The position numbers and the translations under genes were made by a program. From contig CALAJY010000030.1 of NCBI GenBank assembly GCA_937923265.1, positions 19,732-83,731 on the forward strand: 64,000 nucleotides of DNA, written 5' to 3'. This document shows, one piece after another, positions 8,623 through 16,908 of this stretch. The number at the start of each line of letters is the position of its first letter. Within the stretch, counting starts at the first letter, position 1. The DNA is from an uncultured Tissierellia bacterium (lineage in GTDB: Bacteria; Bacillota; Clostridia; Tissierellales; Peptoniphilaceae). Below the pieces are notes generated by a model. That model worked only from the letters and a program-made list of their open reading frames with translations. It ran no database searches and was not told the DNA's origin.

Positions 8623-11073
8623 ATGACAGAGGAAAAACAGAACGAAAATATTTATCATGCCGACCTGGAAAGGGAGATGAAAAGCTCCTATTTGGATTAC
8701 TCCATGTCGGTTATCATTGGTCGAGCTCTTCCGGATGTTCGAGATGGTTTGAAACCGGTTCATCGGCGGATTCTCTATGGAATGAGCCTCTTGGGATTGA
8801 ATCCCGATAAACCCTACCGAAAATCGGCCCGTCTGGTCGGTGATGTCATGGGTCGTTTCCACCCCCACGGCGATTCCGCCATTTACGATGCCGTGGTTCG
8901 ACTGGCCCAGTCCTTTAATACGCGCTACCCCTTGGCGGATGGCCAGGGAAACTACGGCTCCATCGACGGCGATGGAGCCGCCGCCATGCGTTATACCGAA
9001 GTTCGCATGACCAAATTGGCCCTGGAAATGCTCCGGGACATCAATAAAAATACCGTGGACTTTCAGCCCAACTTCGATGAGGAGGAGGAAGAGCCTGTGG
9101 TGCTTCCCTCCCGTTTCCCCAATCTGTTGGTCAATGGATCGGCAGGAATTGCGGTAGGTATGGCCACCAACATGGCTCCCCATAACCTCAAAGAAGTGAT
9201 TGATGGCTGCATCGCCTATATGGAGAATCCGGAGATCGGCATTCAGGAATTGATGAAATACATTCCCGGTCCGGATTTTCCCACCGGAGCCCATATCATG
9301 GGATCCAAGGAGATTGTCAACGCCTATACCACCGGACGAGGGAAGATCAAACTTCGGGCCGTGGCACGGGTGGATGAGATTCGAGGACGGAACCGCATCG
9401 TCGTCACGGAAATCCCCTACCAGGTGAACAAAGCCAAGCTCATTCGAAAGATTGCCGACCTGGTGAAAGAGAAGCGGCTGGAGGGAATCTCCGACATTCG
9501 GGATGATACCAACCGAACGGGAATTCGCATTGTCATCGATCTGAAGCGGGATGCCATTCCCAAGGTCGTGCTCAACAACCTCTATAAATACACGCAGATG
9601 GAAACCACCTTTGGCATCATCAACCTGGCTTTGGTGGATGGGGAGCCCAAGGTTCTTTCCCTGAAAGATTTGATTCATTACTATATTCTCCACCAGGAGG
9701 ACGTGGTCACTCGGAGAACCAAGTTTGATTTGGAGAAGGCGGAAGCCCGGGCCCATATCATCGAAGGACTGCGAATCGCCATCGATAACATTGATGAGAT
9801 CATTAAAATCATTCGGTCCAGCTATGACGATGCGGAAATCAAGAAGATTTTCCTAAAGAAGTTCGGTCTTGATGACGTGCAGTCTCAGGCGATTTTGGAT
9901 ATGCGTCTGAAGCGCCTCTCCGGCTTGGAGCGGGAGAAACTGGATGCGGAATATGAGGAGCTTTTGAAGCAGATTGCCCGCTTTAAGGAGATCCTATCCA
10001 GTCCGAAGGTGTTAAAGAGTGTGATTCGCGATGAGCTGATTGAGATTCGGGATAAGTTTGCCGATAAACGGCGGTCGCAGATTATGCCGGAAGTGGATGA
10101 GATCAACATTGAGGACCTTATCCAGAAGGAGGCCGTGGTCGTCTCCATGACCGAACGGGGTTACATCAAGCGGACCTCTGCCGATGAATATAAGGTGCAG
10201 AACCGAGGCGGGAAGGGCATCCGCGGGATGACCACCAAGGAGGATGACTATGTGAGCCAGCTCTTTGTGGTCTCCACCCATGATGAGATTCTCTTCTTTA
10301 CCAACTTCGGCAAGGTCTTCACCTTGAATGCCTATGAGTTACCCGAGGGGAGCCGCACCGCCAAGGGCCAGGCCATTATCAACCTGCTTCAACTGGAGCC
10401 GGAAGAGAAGGTGGCTGCCATGTTCCCCATGAACGACGTCAAGGCCAAGGATCGGTGTCTGGTCTTTGCAACGGCAGAGGGAACCCTTAAAAAGAGTCAG
10501 GCAGAGCTGTTCAGCAATATTCGCTCCTCCGGAGTTCGTGCGATCACCCTGACGGAAGGGGATCAGTTGGTCTCGGTTCGTCTGGCGGATCCGAAGGATG
10601 AACTCATTATGGTCACGGAACACGGAATGTCCATTCGCTTCAGTTTGGAAGGCATTCGATCCATTGGTCGCAGCGGCATCGGTGTTCGCGGAATTAAGCT
10701 TGATCAAGGGGATCGCTTGATTTCCATGGAAATTGTTCAGGACAATGAGTACCTGATGGTGGTTTCCGAGGGAGGCTACGGAAAGAAGACCCTCTTAGAC
10801 CACTACACCCTGCAGAACCGGGGAGGAAAGGGACTCAAGACCTATAAACTCACCAAGAAGACGGGACGGTTGGTCGCCGGTCTCCTGGTTAAGAAGGAGG
10901 ATGAGATTCTTCTCATGTCCCAGGCCAGTGACATGATCCGTCTGGATGTCTCGGATGTTTCCACCTTGGGAAGAGGAACCCAGGGCGTGAAGCTAAAGGA
11001 CGTGAAGAGTGAGCAGGATCGCATTGTTGCCGTCGCAAAATATATTGACGTTGTGAATCCGGAGGAACAATAG
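8623..11073 (+). CDS. gyrA: DNA gyrase subunit A
   Basis: 816 residues. GyrA cuts and rejoins DNA through the tyrosine in AAMRYTEVRM. The quinolone-resistance region reads HPHGDSAIYDAVVRLAQ, so the Ser and Asp positions tied to resistance are wild type. The C-terminal DNA-wrapping domain has GyrA-box-like motifs, QNRGGKGIRG and QNRGGKGLKT, with Asn in place of the second residue of the canonical QRRGGKG. The start is the ATG at 8623 after GAGAGGATAG. It ends the dnaA-to-gyrase block. Confidence 0.98.
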   Translation: MTEEKQNENIYHADLEREMKSSYLDYSMSVIIGRALPDVRDGLKPVHRRILYGMSLLGLNPDKPYRKSARLVGDVMGRFHPHGDSAIYDAVVRLAQSFNTRYPLADGQGNYGSIDGDGAAAMRYTEVRMTKLALEMLRDINKNTVDFQPNFDEEEEEPVVLPSRFPNLLVNGSAGIAVGMATNMAPHNLKEVIDGCIAYMENPEIGIQELMKYIPGPDFPTGAHIMGSKEIVNAYTTGRGKIKLRAVARVDEIRGRNRIVVTEIPYQVNKAKLIRKIADLVKEKRLEGISDIRDDTNRTGIRIVIDLKRDAIPKVVLNNLYKYTQMETTFGIINLALVDGEPKVLSLKDLIHYYILHQEDVVTRRTKFDLEKAEARAHIIEGLRIAIDNIDEIIKIIRSSYDDAEIKKIFLKKFGLDDVQSQAILDMRLKRLSGLEREKLDAEYEELLKQIARFKEILSSPKVLKSVIRDELIEIRDKFADKRRSQIMPEVDEINIEDLIQKEAVVVSMTERGYIKRTSADEYKVQNRGGKGIRGMTTKEDDYVSQLFVVSTHDEILFFTNFGKVFTLNAYELPEGSRTAKGQAIINLLQLEPEEKVAAMFPMNDVKAKDRCLVFATAEGTLKKSQAELFSNIRSSGVRAITLTEGDQLVSVRLADPKDELIMVTEHGMSIRFSLEGIRSIGRSGIGVRGIKLDQGDRLISMEIVQDNEYLMVVSEGGYGKKTLLDHYTLQNRGGKGLKTYKLTKKTGRLVAGLLVKKEDEILLMSQASDMIRLDVSDVSTLGRGTQGVKLKDVKSEQDRIVAVAKYIDVVNPEEQ

Positions 11074-11154
11074 AGAAACAAAGAGTGATAGAATGAGCAG
11101 AAGTGGAGCAATTTGCTCCGGATCACCCGAAGGAAAATACAGGAAGGATTTGTC

Positions 11155-11463
11155 ATGAGCTTTGAACTGAATGTTGAACAGGGCGACCAATTAACGGTCC
11201 ACTGCCGGGGCGACTTAGACATTAACAGCTCTCCGGAGCTGAAGGCCCGGGTGCTGGATGCCTATCGAAAAGAGGATAAGGATATCGTCTTTGACTTTTC
11301 TCAGCTTCACTATCTGGATTCCACCGGTTTGGGAGCTTTAATTTCGATTTTTAAAAACGCTCGGGAGAAGGGTCATACAATCACCATCCGGCATGCAAAA
11401 GCAAATGTGAAGAAGCTCTTTGTCATCACCGAGTTGGACCGGCAATTTCAGTTGGAGGATTAA
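11155..11463 (+). CDS. Anti-sigma factor antagonist, STAS domain (RsbV/SpoIIAA-like)
   Basis: 102 residues, one STAS domain. In partner-switching systems the unphosphorylated form binds the anti-sigma kinase and frees the sigma factor. The phosphoacceptor region is FDFSQLHYLDSTGLGALISI, with the Ser-Thr-Gly expected at the phosphorylation site. AGGAAGG precedes the ATG at 11155; an in-frame start at 11113 lacks one. The next two genes are an RsbW-like protein and a SigB-type sigma factor, so it probably controls that factor. No RsbU/SpoIIE phosphatase is in the window. Confidence 0.9.
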   Translation: MSFELNVEQGDQLTVHCRGDLDINSSPELKARVLDAYRKEDKDIVFDFSQLHYLDSTGLGALISIFKNAREKGHTITIRHAKANVKKLFVITELDRQFQLED

Positions 11464-11811
11464 ATGAAGACCATTCGTTTAACAATTCCCTCGGAACCGG
11501 CTTATGTGACGACCCTGCGATTGGTTGCCGCATCGGCAGCCCGGTCCATGGATATGGATGTGGAGGAAGTCGATGACCTGCGCGTGTGCGTCTCCGAGGC
11601 AGTCAACTATCTTCTTCCCTATAATGAGGAGATTTCCGTAGTGTTTGCTATGGAAGAGGACCGGCTGCAGGTCTCTATCCGGGCATCTAACCGGGAGGAG
11701 GAGGGGGAGGAATCCCATCTTCACCACCTGATTTTGGAAGCGCTCATGGATGAGGTGGAGGAAGAGGAAAATACCATTGTCCTCGTAAAGCATCGCTCAT
11801 TGCATCGATAG
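11464..11811 (+). CDS. RsbW/SpoIIAB-like anti-sigma factor with degenerate ATP site
   Basis: 115 residues, starting directly after the stop of the STAS gene (TAAATG) with TTGGAGG before it. The N box is recognisable (CVSEAVNYLLPY) and the C-terminus (ALMDEVEEEENTIVLVKH) matches the end of SpoIIAB-type kinases. Between them the usual D.G.G (G1) motif is replaced by RASNREEEGEE, and the GxG (G2) before the last helix is HHLILEAL with no glycines. Family knowledge says these loops hold ATP. I infer it may still bind the sigma factor but may not be an active kinase. Cassette position supports the anti-sigma role. Confidence 0.75.
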   Translation: MKTIRLTIPSEPAYVTTLRLVAASAARSMDMDVEEVDDLRVCVSEAVNYLLPYNEEISVVFAMEEDRLQVSIRASNREEEGEESHLHHLILEALMDEVEEEENTIVLVKHRSLHR

Positions 11812-11827
11812 AAACGAAGGAGCTTTC

Positions 11828-12643
11828 ATGGCGAGAACCAAGAAAAGAGCACGTGAACGCGATAAGGAGCGGAAGAATCAGATTCGGGAGGAGTTCCTGG
11901 AATTGGAACGGACGGGGGACCCCAAACTCCGAGAAAAGTTGATCACGGACCATCTCTATATCGCGGAAATCCTGGCGAAAAAATACGTGGGTCGAGGAAT
12001 TGAATATGATGATCTGTTTCAGGTGGCCTCCTTGGGATTGATCTTTGCAATTGATCGCTATGATGTATCCAAGGGCTATGAATTTTCCTCCTTTGCCACC
12101 CCAACGATTGTGGGAGAGCTGAAACGTCATTTTCGGGACAAGGGTTGGGTCATTCGCGTACCTCGGCGGATTCAGGAGCTTTCCAAGAATGTGAATTTAG
12201 CGAGACTCTCCCTGTCTCAGGAATTGCAACGGCAACCGACGATTGATGAGATAGCCGAAAGGGTGGGAAGCAGTCCAGAAGAAGTCTTGGAAGCCATGGA
12301 GGCTTCCAAGGTGTATGCTCCCCAATCCCTGGATAAATCCTTTGATTCCGAGATGGATGACCGGGAAATTAACCTGGGAGATATCGTGGGAATCGAGGAC
12401 AAGAATTATGCAGAGGTAGACTTTGAGGATCTCGTGGAGCGCCTCATGAAGGGGCTCAATGATCTGGAGAAACGAATCTTCGTCTACCGCTATTATGATA
12501 AGCGCACCCAGATTTCCATTGCGGAAGAGTTGAACGTGTCTCAGATGACGGTATCCCGCTTGGAAAAGAAGATTATCGGTAAGTTCCGAGAGGCCCTGAA
12601 CGTAAAGCCGGAAGACTTTAAAAAGAAGAAGAAAAAAAAGTAG
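11828..12643 (+). CDS. RNA polymerase sigma factor, SigB/SigF/SigG family
   Basis: 271 residues. Region 2 includes DDLFQVASLGLIFAIDRY and the -10-binding stretch around YEFSSFATPTIVGELKRHFRD; region 3 has PTIDEIAERVGSSPEEV; region 4 has the helix-turn-helix ISIAEELNVSQMTVSRLEK. This layout is that of the SigB/F/G group. A Lys-rich tail (eight residues) ends the protein and a basic stretch opens it. AAGGAG precedes the ATG. With the STAS and RsbW-like genes it forms a stress- or developmental-type sigma cassette; no sporulation genes are seen here, so a stress role is more likely. Confidence 0.9.
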   Translation: MARTKKRARERDKERKNQIREEFLELERTGDPKLREKLITDHLYIAEILAKKYVGRGIEYDDLFQVASLGLIFAIDRYDVSKGYEFSSFATPTIVGELKRHFRDKGWVIRVPRRIQELSKNVNLARLSLSQELQRQPTIDEIAERVGSSPEEVLEAMEASKVYAPQSLDKSFDSEMDDREINLGDIVGIEDKNYAEVDFEDLVERLMKGLNDLEKRIFVYRYYDKRTQISIAEELNVSQMTVSRLEKKIIGKFREALNVKPEDFKKKKKKK

Positions 12644-12649
12644 GTGGAT

Positions 12650-13801
12650 ATGGCGGAAGAGTGGCAGGATCTTTATTACAGGGACGGAAGCTATGCCGGG
12701 AGGCATCTGCGGGGGAATCCCATTCCCAAGGGTTGTTATCACCGCATTGTCACCGTGTTCACGGTGAATCAAAGGGGAAAGGTGCTTTTGACCCAGCGGT
12801 CGATGAACAAGTCCTATGCAGGACAATGGGAGACCACTGCGGGTTCGGTTTTGGAGGGAGAAGAGGTTCTCTCTGCCGCCCGTCGAGAGTTGGAAGAAGA
12901 AACCGGAATCGTGGCGGATCCGGAGGATTTGGTGCCTCTGGGAGTTCTTGAGACCACGGCAAGGAATGCCTGGATGCATGCCTTCTTTTATCGCACATCC
13001 CTTCCCGAAGATCATGTTCGTCTGCAAGAAGGGGAGACGATGGCCTATCGTTGGACTCCCCTGGATTGGTCGCTCGTGACCAATCCCTCTTTGGCAAAAC
13101 CCGTGCAGATCCGCTTTATTTACTTCTGGCAGCAGCTCATCACCTGTCTCCATCCGCAGGGAGCCCTGGAACCATGGTTAAAGTGGGCGGAGGAATTGCA
13201 ATCCCTCGCTCAGCAGGGATTGGAATACAGTCGGGATGTCTTTGACCAGGAGCGCTTTCAACGAATTCGTGACCTGTCCTGTGAAATCATGGAGACGAAG
13301 ACCGGCCTTTCTTCTGCCAAGGTTTTGGGTCTCTTTGCCAATGAAGAGGGTTACCAGACCCCGAAAGTGGAGGTTCGATCGGTGCTGTTTCGTGGGGATC
13401 GCATCCTTTTGGTTCATGAAAAGACCAATGGACGCTGGTCTCTCCCCGGTGGCTGGTGCGATCTCTTTAATGGCTTGGGAGAGAATGCCGTCAAAGAGTG
13501 TCAGGAGGAGTCGGGGCTGAGCGTTTCGGCAAAGCGATTGATTGCCATTGAAAATCGGTCAGCACATGAGTATACTCCCTATCCCTATGAGGTCTATAAA
13601 TGCTATGTGCTCTGCGAGGAAGCGAAGGTACAGGACCTTCCTCCCGCGTCATTTTATGAGAAAAATACAGAGGTTGGGGAAATTGGTTTCTTTTCTCTGG
13701 ATCAACTTCCCCCCTTATCCGAAGATCGGATTTCCCAAAGAGCCCTCCGGATGTGCTGGGAGGCCAAACAGGATCCCGATTGGCAAACAAAATTTGACTA
13801 A
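12650..13801 (+). CDS. Fusion of two Nudix hydrolase domains
   Basis: 383 residues. Domain 1 (~1-170) resembles Idi/MutT-type Nudix proteins; its Nudix box is GSVLEGEEVLSAARRELEEETGI in outline (key residues G, E, REL.EE.G). Domain 2 (~180-383) begins with a helical region typical of ADP-ribose-type Nudix proteins (Nudix_hydro_N) and has GGWCDLFNGLGENAVKECQE ending EESGL; the first catalytic Glu is Asn, as commonly non-Glu in that subfamily, while the ECQEE core is kept. Such enzymes cleave nucleoside diphosphates linked to another moiety. Substrate unknown. The start is uncertain: a GTG at 12644 directly follows the sigma-factor stop. A single-domain product for each half is the common arrangement, so the fusion is unusual. 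Confidence 0.85.
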   Translation: MAEEWQDLYYRDGSYAGRHLRGNPIPKGCYHRIVTVFTVNQRGKVLLTQRSMNKSYAGQWETTAGSVLEGEEVLSAARRELEEETGIVADPEDLVPLGVLETTARNAWMHAFFYRTSLPEDHVRLQEGETMAYRWTPLDWSLVTNPSLAKPVQIRFIYFWQQLITCLHPQGALEPWLKWAEELQSLAQQGLEYSRDVFDQERFQRIRDLSCEIMETKTGLSSAKVLGLFANEEGYQTPKVEVRSVLFRGDRILLVHEKTNGRWSLPGGWCDLFNGLGENAVKECQEESGLSVSAKRLIAIENRSAHEYTPYPYEVYKCYVLCEEAKVQDLPPASFYEKNTEVGEIGFFSLDQLPPLSEDRISQRALRMCWEAKQDPDWQTKFD

Positions 13802-13830
13802 TCAGCGTTAGGAGCTGGGAGGAGGAGAAA

Positions 13831-15798
13831 ATGAACTTTTCGAATTCTGATAAGAAAAAATTAGGAGCTCTCATCGGCCTGGTTGTCGTGGTGGGAATCG
13901 TGTTGATTCTTGCCCTTCAACTGTTTCGAAAAAAAGATACGAAGGAGTTGGTGGATCAAGGGGAGAAGGTATCCTCATCCTCTTTGATGTCGGATGAAGA
14001 AGGTCAGGAAGAATCCTCCTCCATCACCACCGGGTTGGTCTCCACGGAGGAGAGCCGGCAGACCGGCGTAAGCTCCCTGCAAGAGACCGATTCCTCCTCG
14101 AGCACTTCCTCGGAACTCTCGGGGACGGCACCGATCGGAGAGATTATTGCGGTCCATCCAAATGATCCGCAGGAACCAAAGGCAAAGGAGGTCACGGTTC
14201 GAGCGGGGTCCTCAAAAACCGCTTCGAAATCGGAGAAGAAGCCGGAGGAATCGGCCTCCCAAGCGGAGAGTCAACCCCGGGAATCCGGAAAGTCCTCTTC
14301 CACGGCACCTGCCTCCTCTTCCTCAAAAGAGGCTTCTTCATCTACCGGAGACCCGTCCTCGGAGGAGTTGCCGAAGGACTCGACGGCAGCATCCTCTTCA
14401 TCATCCTCTTCATCAAAATCTCAGGAGCCGGTGCCCGATAAAAACGGAATCGTGGATGTGACGGAAGAAAACACCGTTCTTGGAAAACTCAACCGAATTC
14501 CCACCTATTTTCGTCAGGTGGTCGGAAATGCCCCCGTGGATTTCTATGATCATCCGAAGCTCCCACTGAGTTTGGATTTTCGTAACGACAAGGATTTAAG
14601 CCAGGTTTACTATGTCCAACCGACCAGCCGGGGCTTCCTGGTTTTCAATCGGTCATTGATGAACCTGTATGGGATTGATCCCGACCATATCACGGAATAT
14701 TTAAAGGATCACCAGATGCCGGGGGCGGTTTCTGTGGAAATTGTGGATGAAAAAAGCAAAGAGGAGCTGGAGAAAAACTCCAAGCTCAATGTGATCTTCA
14801 GCGAATATAACGGACAGATTCTTGCCTTCTTCCAGGACAAGAAATCCGCCGAGGAGGTCAACCGGGTTCTTTCTGCCTTCTCCGAGAGGGCGGCAAGTCC
14901 CGACTGGATCCAAAGCAATTTGACGGATTCCGGTCTGGTGGGTGTTCTGGAAAAGGCCAAGCCGGAGCCCCTGGGAGAAGTTTGGGGAATGCTGAAAGAT
15001 TTATTGAAAAAAAATCCGGCGGCCCTGGAATGGCGGTTAAACCTTCCCTTATATGCAAAATCCGAGGCCTACCTGAAGGAGGGGAAGGATCTTCGGGCGC
15101 ACAAGCCGGATGCGGATCCGACCTATGCCACCGGTGTTTGTGACCTGGATGGAGATGGAAACGTGGAGTATCTGATCCATGCCAAGGCCACGTCGAAAGA
15201 GGATTCGAATGTGTCCGGCTATTGGGCCATCCTTACCGCCACCGACCGAGGCCCCGTGGTAAGTCAGATTCTCTCTCAGGGAAGCGGAGATTTACTCCAA
15301 AACGATCAGGGCCTGTTGGTAAGTTCCTCGAAGAAGGAAGAAGGGAAGGAAAGCATTCGGCTCGAAGAGGCAGCGGTGGCGGATGATCCTCGGGTAAAAA
15401 GTGAAAGCAAGGAGCTCAGCTATCTGCAGCCTAAAGGCCTCCTCGAAACCCTCACTGGAGAGGAGCTGGCAAAAAAATACCCGGGAACGATGCTGGTTCC
15501 CCATGGAAAAGAGTGGGGACTGGTTTCCCTGAAAGATTACGATACCTTTATGGACTGGGCGAGAGGACGCTTTCAGAATGCCACCCTTTTCCAACTGCAG
15601 GAAGCGAGCGACAAGGAGACCGGAGACAAGGAAGATGTGAAGCGGGTTCCCGTAAAGGACTTTGTGGAATATCTGAAAACAACCTTCCCCGATTTTCCCG
15701 TGTCACCGGAGGATTTTGAAAAGGGAAGAAAGATTGAGGAATTTAAAAATCTGAAAGAGCCATTGACACTGGAGATGATCAACAAACAGAACCGGTAA
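13831..15798 (+). CDS. Unknown membrane-anchored protein with Ser-rich linker
   Basis: 655 residues; I do not recognise the family. A short positively charged start (NSDKKKLG) is followed by one membrane segment (residues ~11-30, LIGLVVVVGIVLILALQLF), so the bulk is predicted outside the cell. Residues ~45-205 are a Ser/Glu/Lys-rich, probably unstructured linker with runs of serine. The remainder is folded-looking, ends without an LPXTG motif, and includes DLDGDGNVEYLI (residues ~430-445), a calcium-loop-like or FG-GAP-like motif. GGGAGGAGG precedes the ATG. It lies between the Nudix gene and a membrane acyltransferase, so an envelope role is likely but unproved. Confidence 0.7.
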   Translation: MNFSNSDKKKLGALIGLVVVVGIVLILALQLFRKKDTKELVDQGEKVSSSSLMSDEEGQEESSSITTGLVSTEESRQTGVSSLQETDSSSSTSSELSGTAPIGEIIAVHPNDPQEPKAKEVTVRAGSSKTASKSEKKPEESASQAESQPRESGKSSSTAPASSSSKEASSSTGDPSSEELPKDSTAASSSSSSSSKSQEPVPDKNGIVDVTEENTVLGKLNRIPTYFRQVVGNAPVDFYDHPKLPLSLDFRNDKDLSQVYYVQPTSRGFLVFNRSLMNLYGIDPDHITEYLKDHQMPGAVSVEIVDEKSKEELEKNSKLNVIFSEYNGQILAFFQDKKSAEEVNRVLSAFSERAASPDWIQSNLTDSGLVGVLEKAKPEPLGEVWGMLKDLLKKNPAALEWRLNLPLYAKSEAYLKEGKDLRAHKPDADPTYATGVCDLDGDGNVEYLIHAKATSKEDSNVSGYWAILTATDRGPVVSQILSQGSGDLLQNDQGLLVSSSKKEEGKESIRLEEAAVADDPRVKSESKELSYLQPKGLLETLTGEELAKKYPGTMLVPHGKEWGLVSLKDYDTFMDWARGRFQNATLFQLQEASDKETGDKEDVKRVPVKDFVEYLKTTFPDFPVSPEDFEKGRKIEEFKNLKEPLTLEMINKQNR

Positions 15799-15832
15799 TT
15801 TCACACAAAGTATGACAGGCAAGGAGGCCAAG

Positions 15833-16867
15833 ATGGCAAATTCTGGAAAAGAAAGAGCGATGTCCATGGATTTGCTTCGACTCCTTGCCTGTTTTTTTGT
15901 CGTTCTCTTGCACAGTGCAGCAATCTGCCTGCTGCAGCAGGAGCCGGGAAGCCCGACCTGGTGGGGGATGCATTTCTACGATTGCCTCAGCCGAAGTTGC
16001 GTGCCCCTCTTTTTTATGCTCAGCGGTTCTTTTTTGCTGGATCCCTCCCGGCCCCTTACCCGGGAAAAATGGGGGAAAAAAGTGGGGAGGCTTCTGCTCC
16101 TCTATCTGCTTTGGAACGGCTTTTATGCCTTATTCGGTTATGAGACCCTGCCGGATCCCGGGGAATTTCTCCGGCGCTTTGCCCAATCTTACTACCATCT
16201 CTGGTTTTTACGGGCTCTTTTGCCGTGCTACTTTTTGCTTCCCCTGCTTCGGCCCTTTTTTCGGTCGGCGGGGAGGAGGGAACTTTTGACCGGACTCTCT
16301 GTCCTCTTCCTGTTTCAGGTGGTGCTTCCGACCTTCTTGCCGGTATTTCCGGCTTCTGTTCGGGAGTTTTTTCAGGGATTTTCCTATGTGCAGCTGAGCC
16401 ATCTCTTCTATTTTTTGCTCGGCTATGGGCTGAAGGCGGGAAAGGACCTCCTACCCTCCCGGAATATCCTGGGGGTCCTCTTTCTGTTCGCTTTTTTGTG
16501 GGCGTTTCTCGGCGATGGTCTTCGAAGTGTCAAAATGGGGGAATCCCACTTTTCCCTTTACTCCTATTTTTCCTTTCCGGTCTTCTTGGAGGCCCTATCC
16601 TGCTTTTCCGTCTTTTTGAAATCCTCTCCCAGGCAATGGCCACCCTTCCTCCAAAAGCCGGTTGCCGGGGGAGCATCCTTTACCGGAATGATCTATCTGC
16701 TTCATCCCCTTTTTCTTTTTCTTCTCGTGATCCGAGGGAAACTCGTACCGAACCTGCTGGGAGGATTTCTCGGGGTTCCTCTTCTGGCAATCGGGGTTTT
16801 TCTCCTGTCTCTCCTTTCTTCGCTTCTCCTCTCCCGAATCAAGACCCTTCTGAAAAATCGGAAATAA
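15833..16867 (+). CDS. Acyltransferase family 3 membrane protein
   Basis: 344 residues, about ten hydrophobic segments. The opening RAMSMDLLRLLACFFVVLLH contains the Arg/Asp and the His at the end of the first helix that are typical of Acyltransferase_3 (OafA-like) proteins, which move acyl groups onto cell-surface sugars or lipids. Later RSCVPLFFMLSG also matches the family. AAGGAGG lies at 15823-15829, so the ATG at 15833 was chosen over the one at 15812. It may act with the preceding anchored protein. A terminator follows directly. Confidence 0.88.
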   Translation: MANSGKERAMSMDLLRLLACFFVVLLHSAAICLLQQEPGSPTWWGMHFYDCLSRSCVPLFFMLSGSFLLDPSRPLTREKWGKKVGRLLLLYLLWNGFYALFGYETLPDPGEFLRRFAQSYYHLWFLRALLPCYFLLPLLRPFFRSAGRRELLTGLSVLFLFQVVLPTFLPVFPASVREFFQGFSYVQLSHLFYFLLGYGLKAGKDLLPSRNILGVLFLFAFLWAFLGDGLRSVKMGESHFSLYSYFSFPVFLEALSCFSVFLKSSPRQWPPFLQKPVAGGASFTGMIYLLHPLFLFLLVIRGKLVPNLLGGFLGVPLLAIGVFLLSLLSSLLLSRIKTLLKNRK

Positions 16868-16868
16868 A

Positions 16869-16904
16869 AAAAGCCCGGACCGCCAAAGACGGCCCGGGCT
16901 TTTC
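16869..16904. terminator. Bidirectional terminator between convergent genes
   Basis: A GC-rich inverted repeat (AAAGCCCGG... ...CCCGGGCTTTT) with a short loop, A-rich on the left and T-rich on the right, lies between the acyltransferase and the M42 peptidase. It can end transcription from both sides. Confidence 0.9.
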
Positions 16905-16908
16905 CTTT

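Noticed and set aside
8560..9756. 398-residue open frame on the minus strand
   Set aside because: Antisense shadow of gyrA and the end of gyrB; no family motifs.
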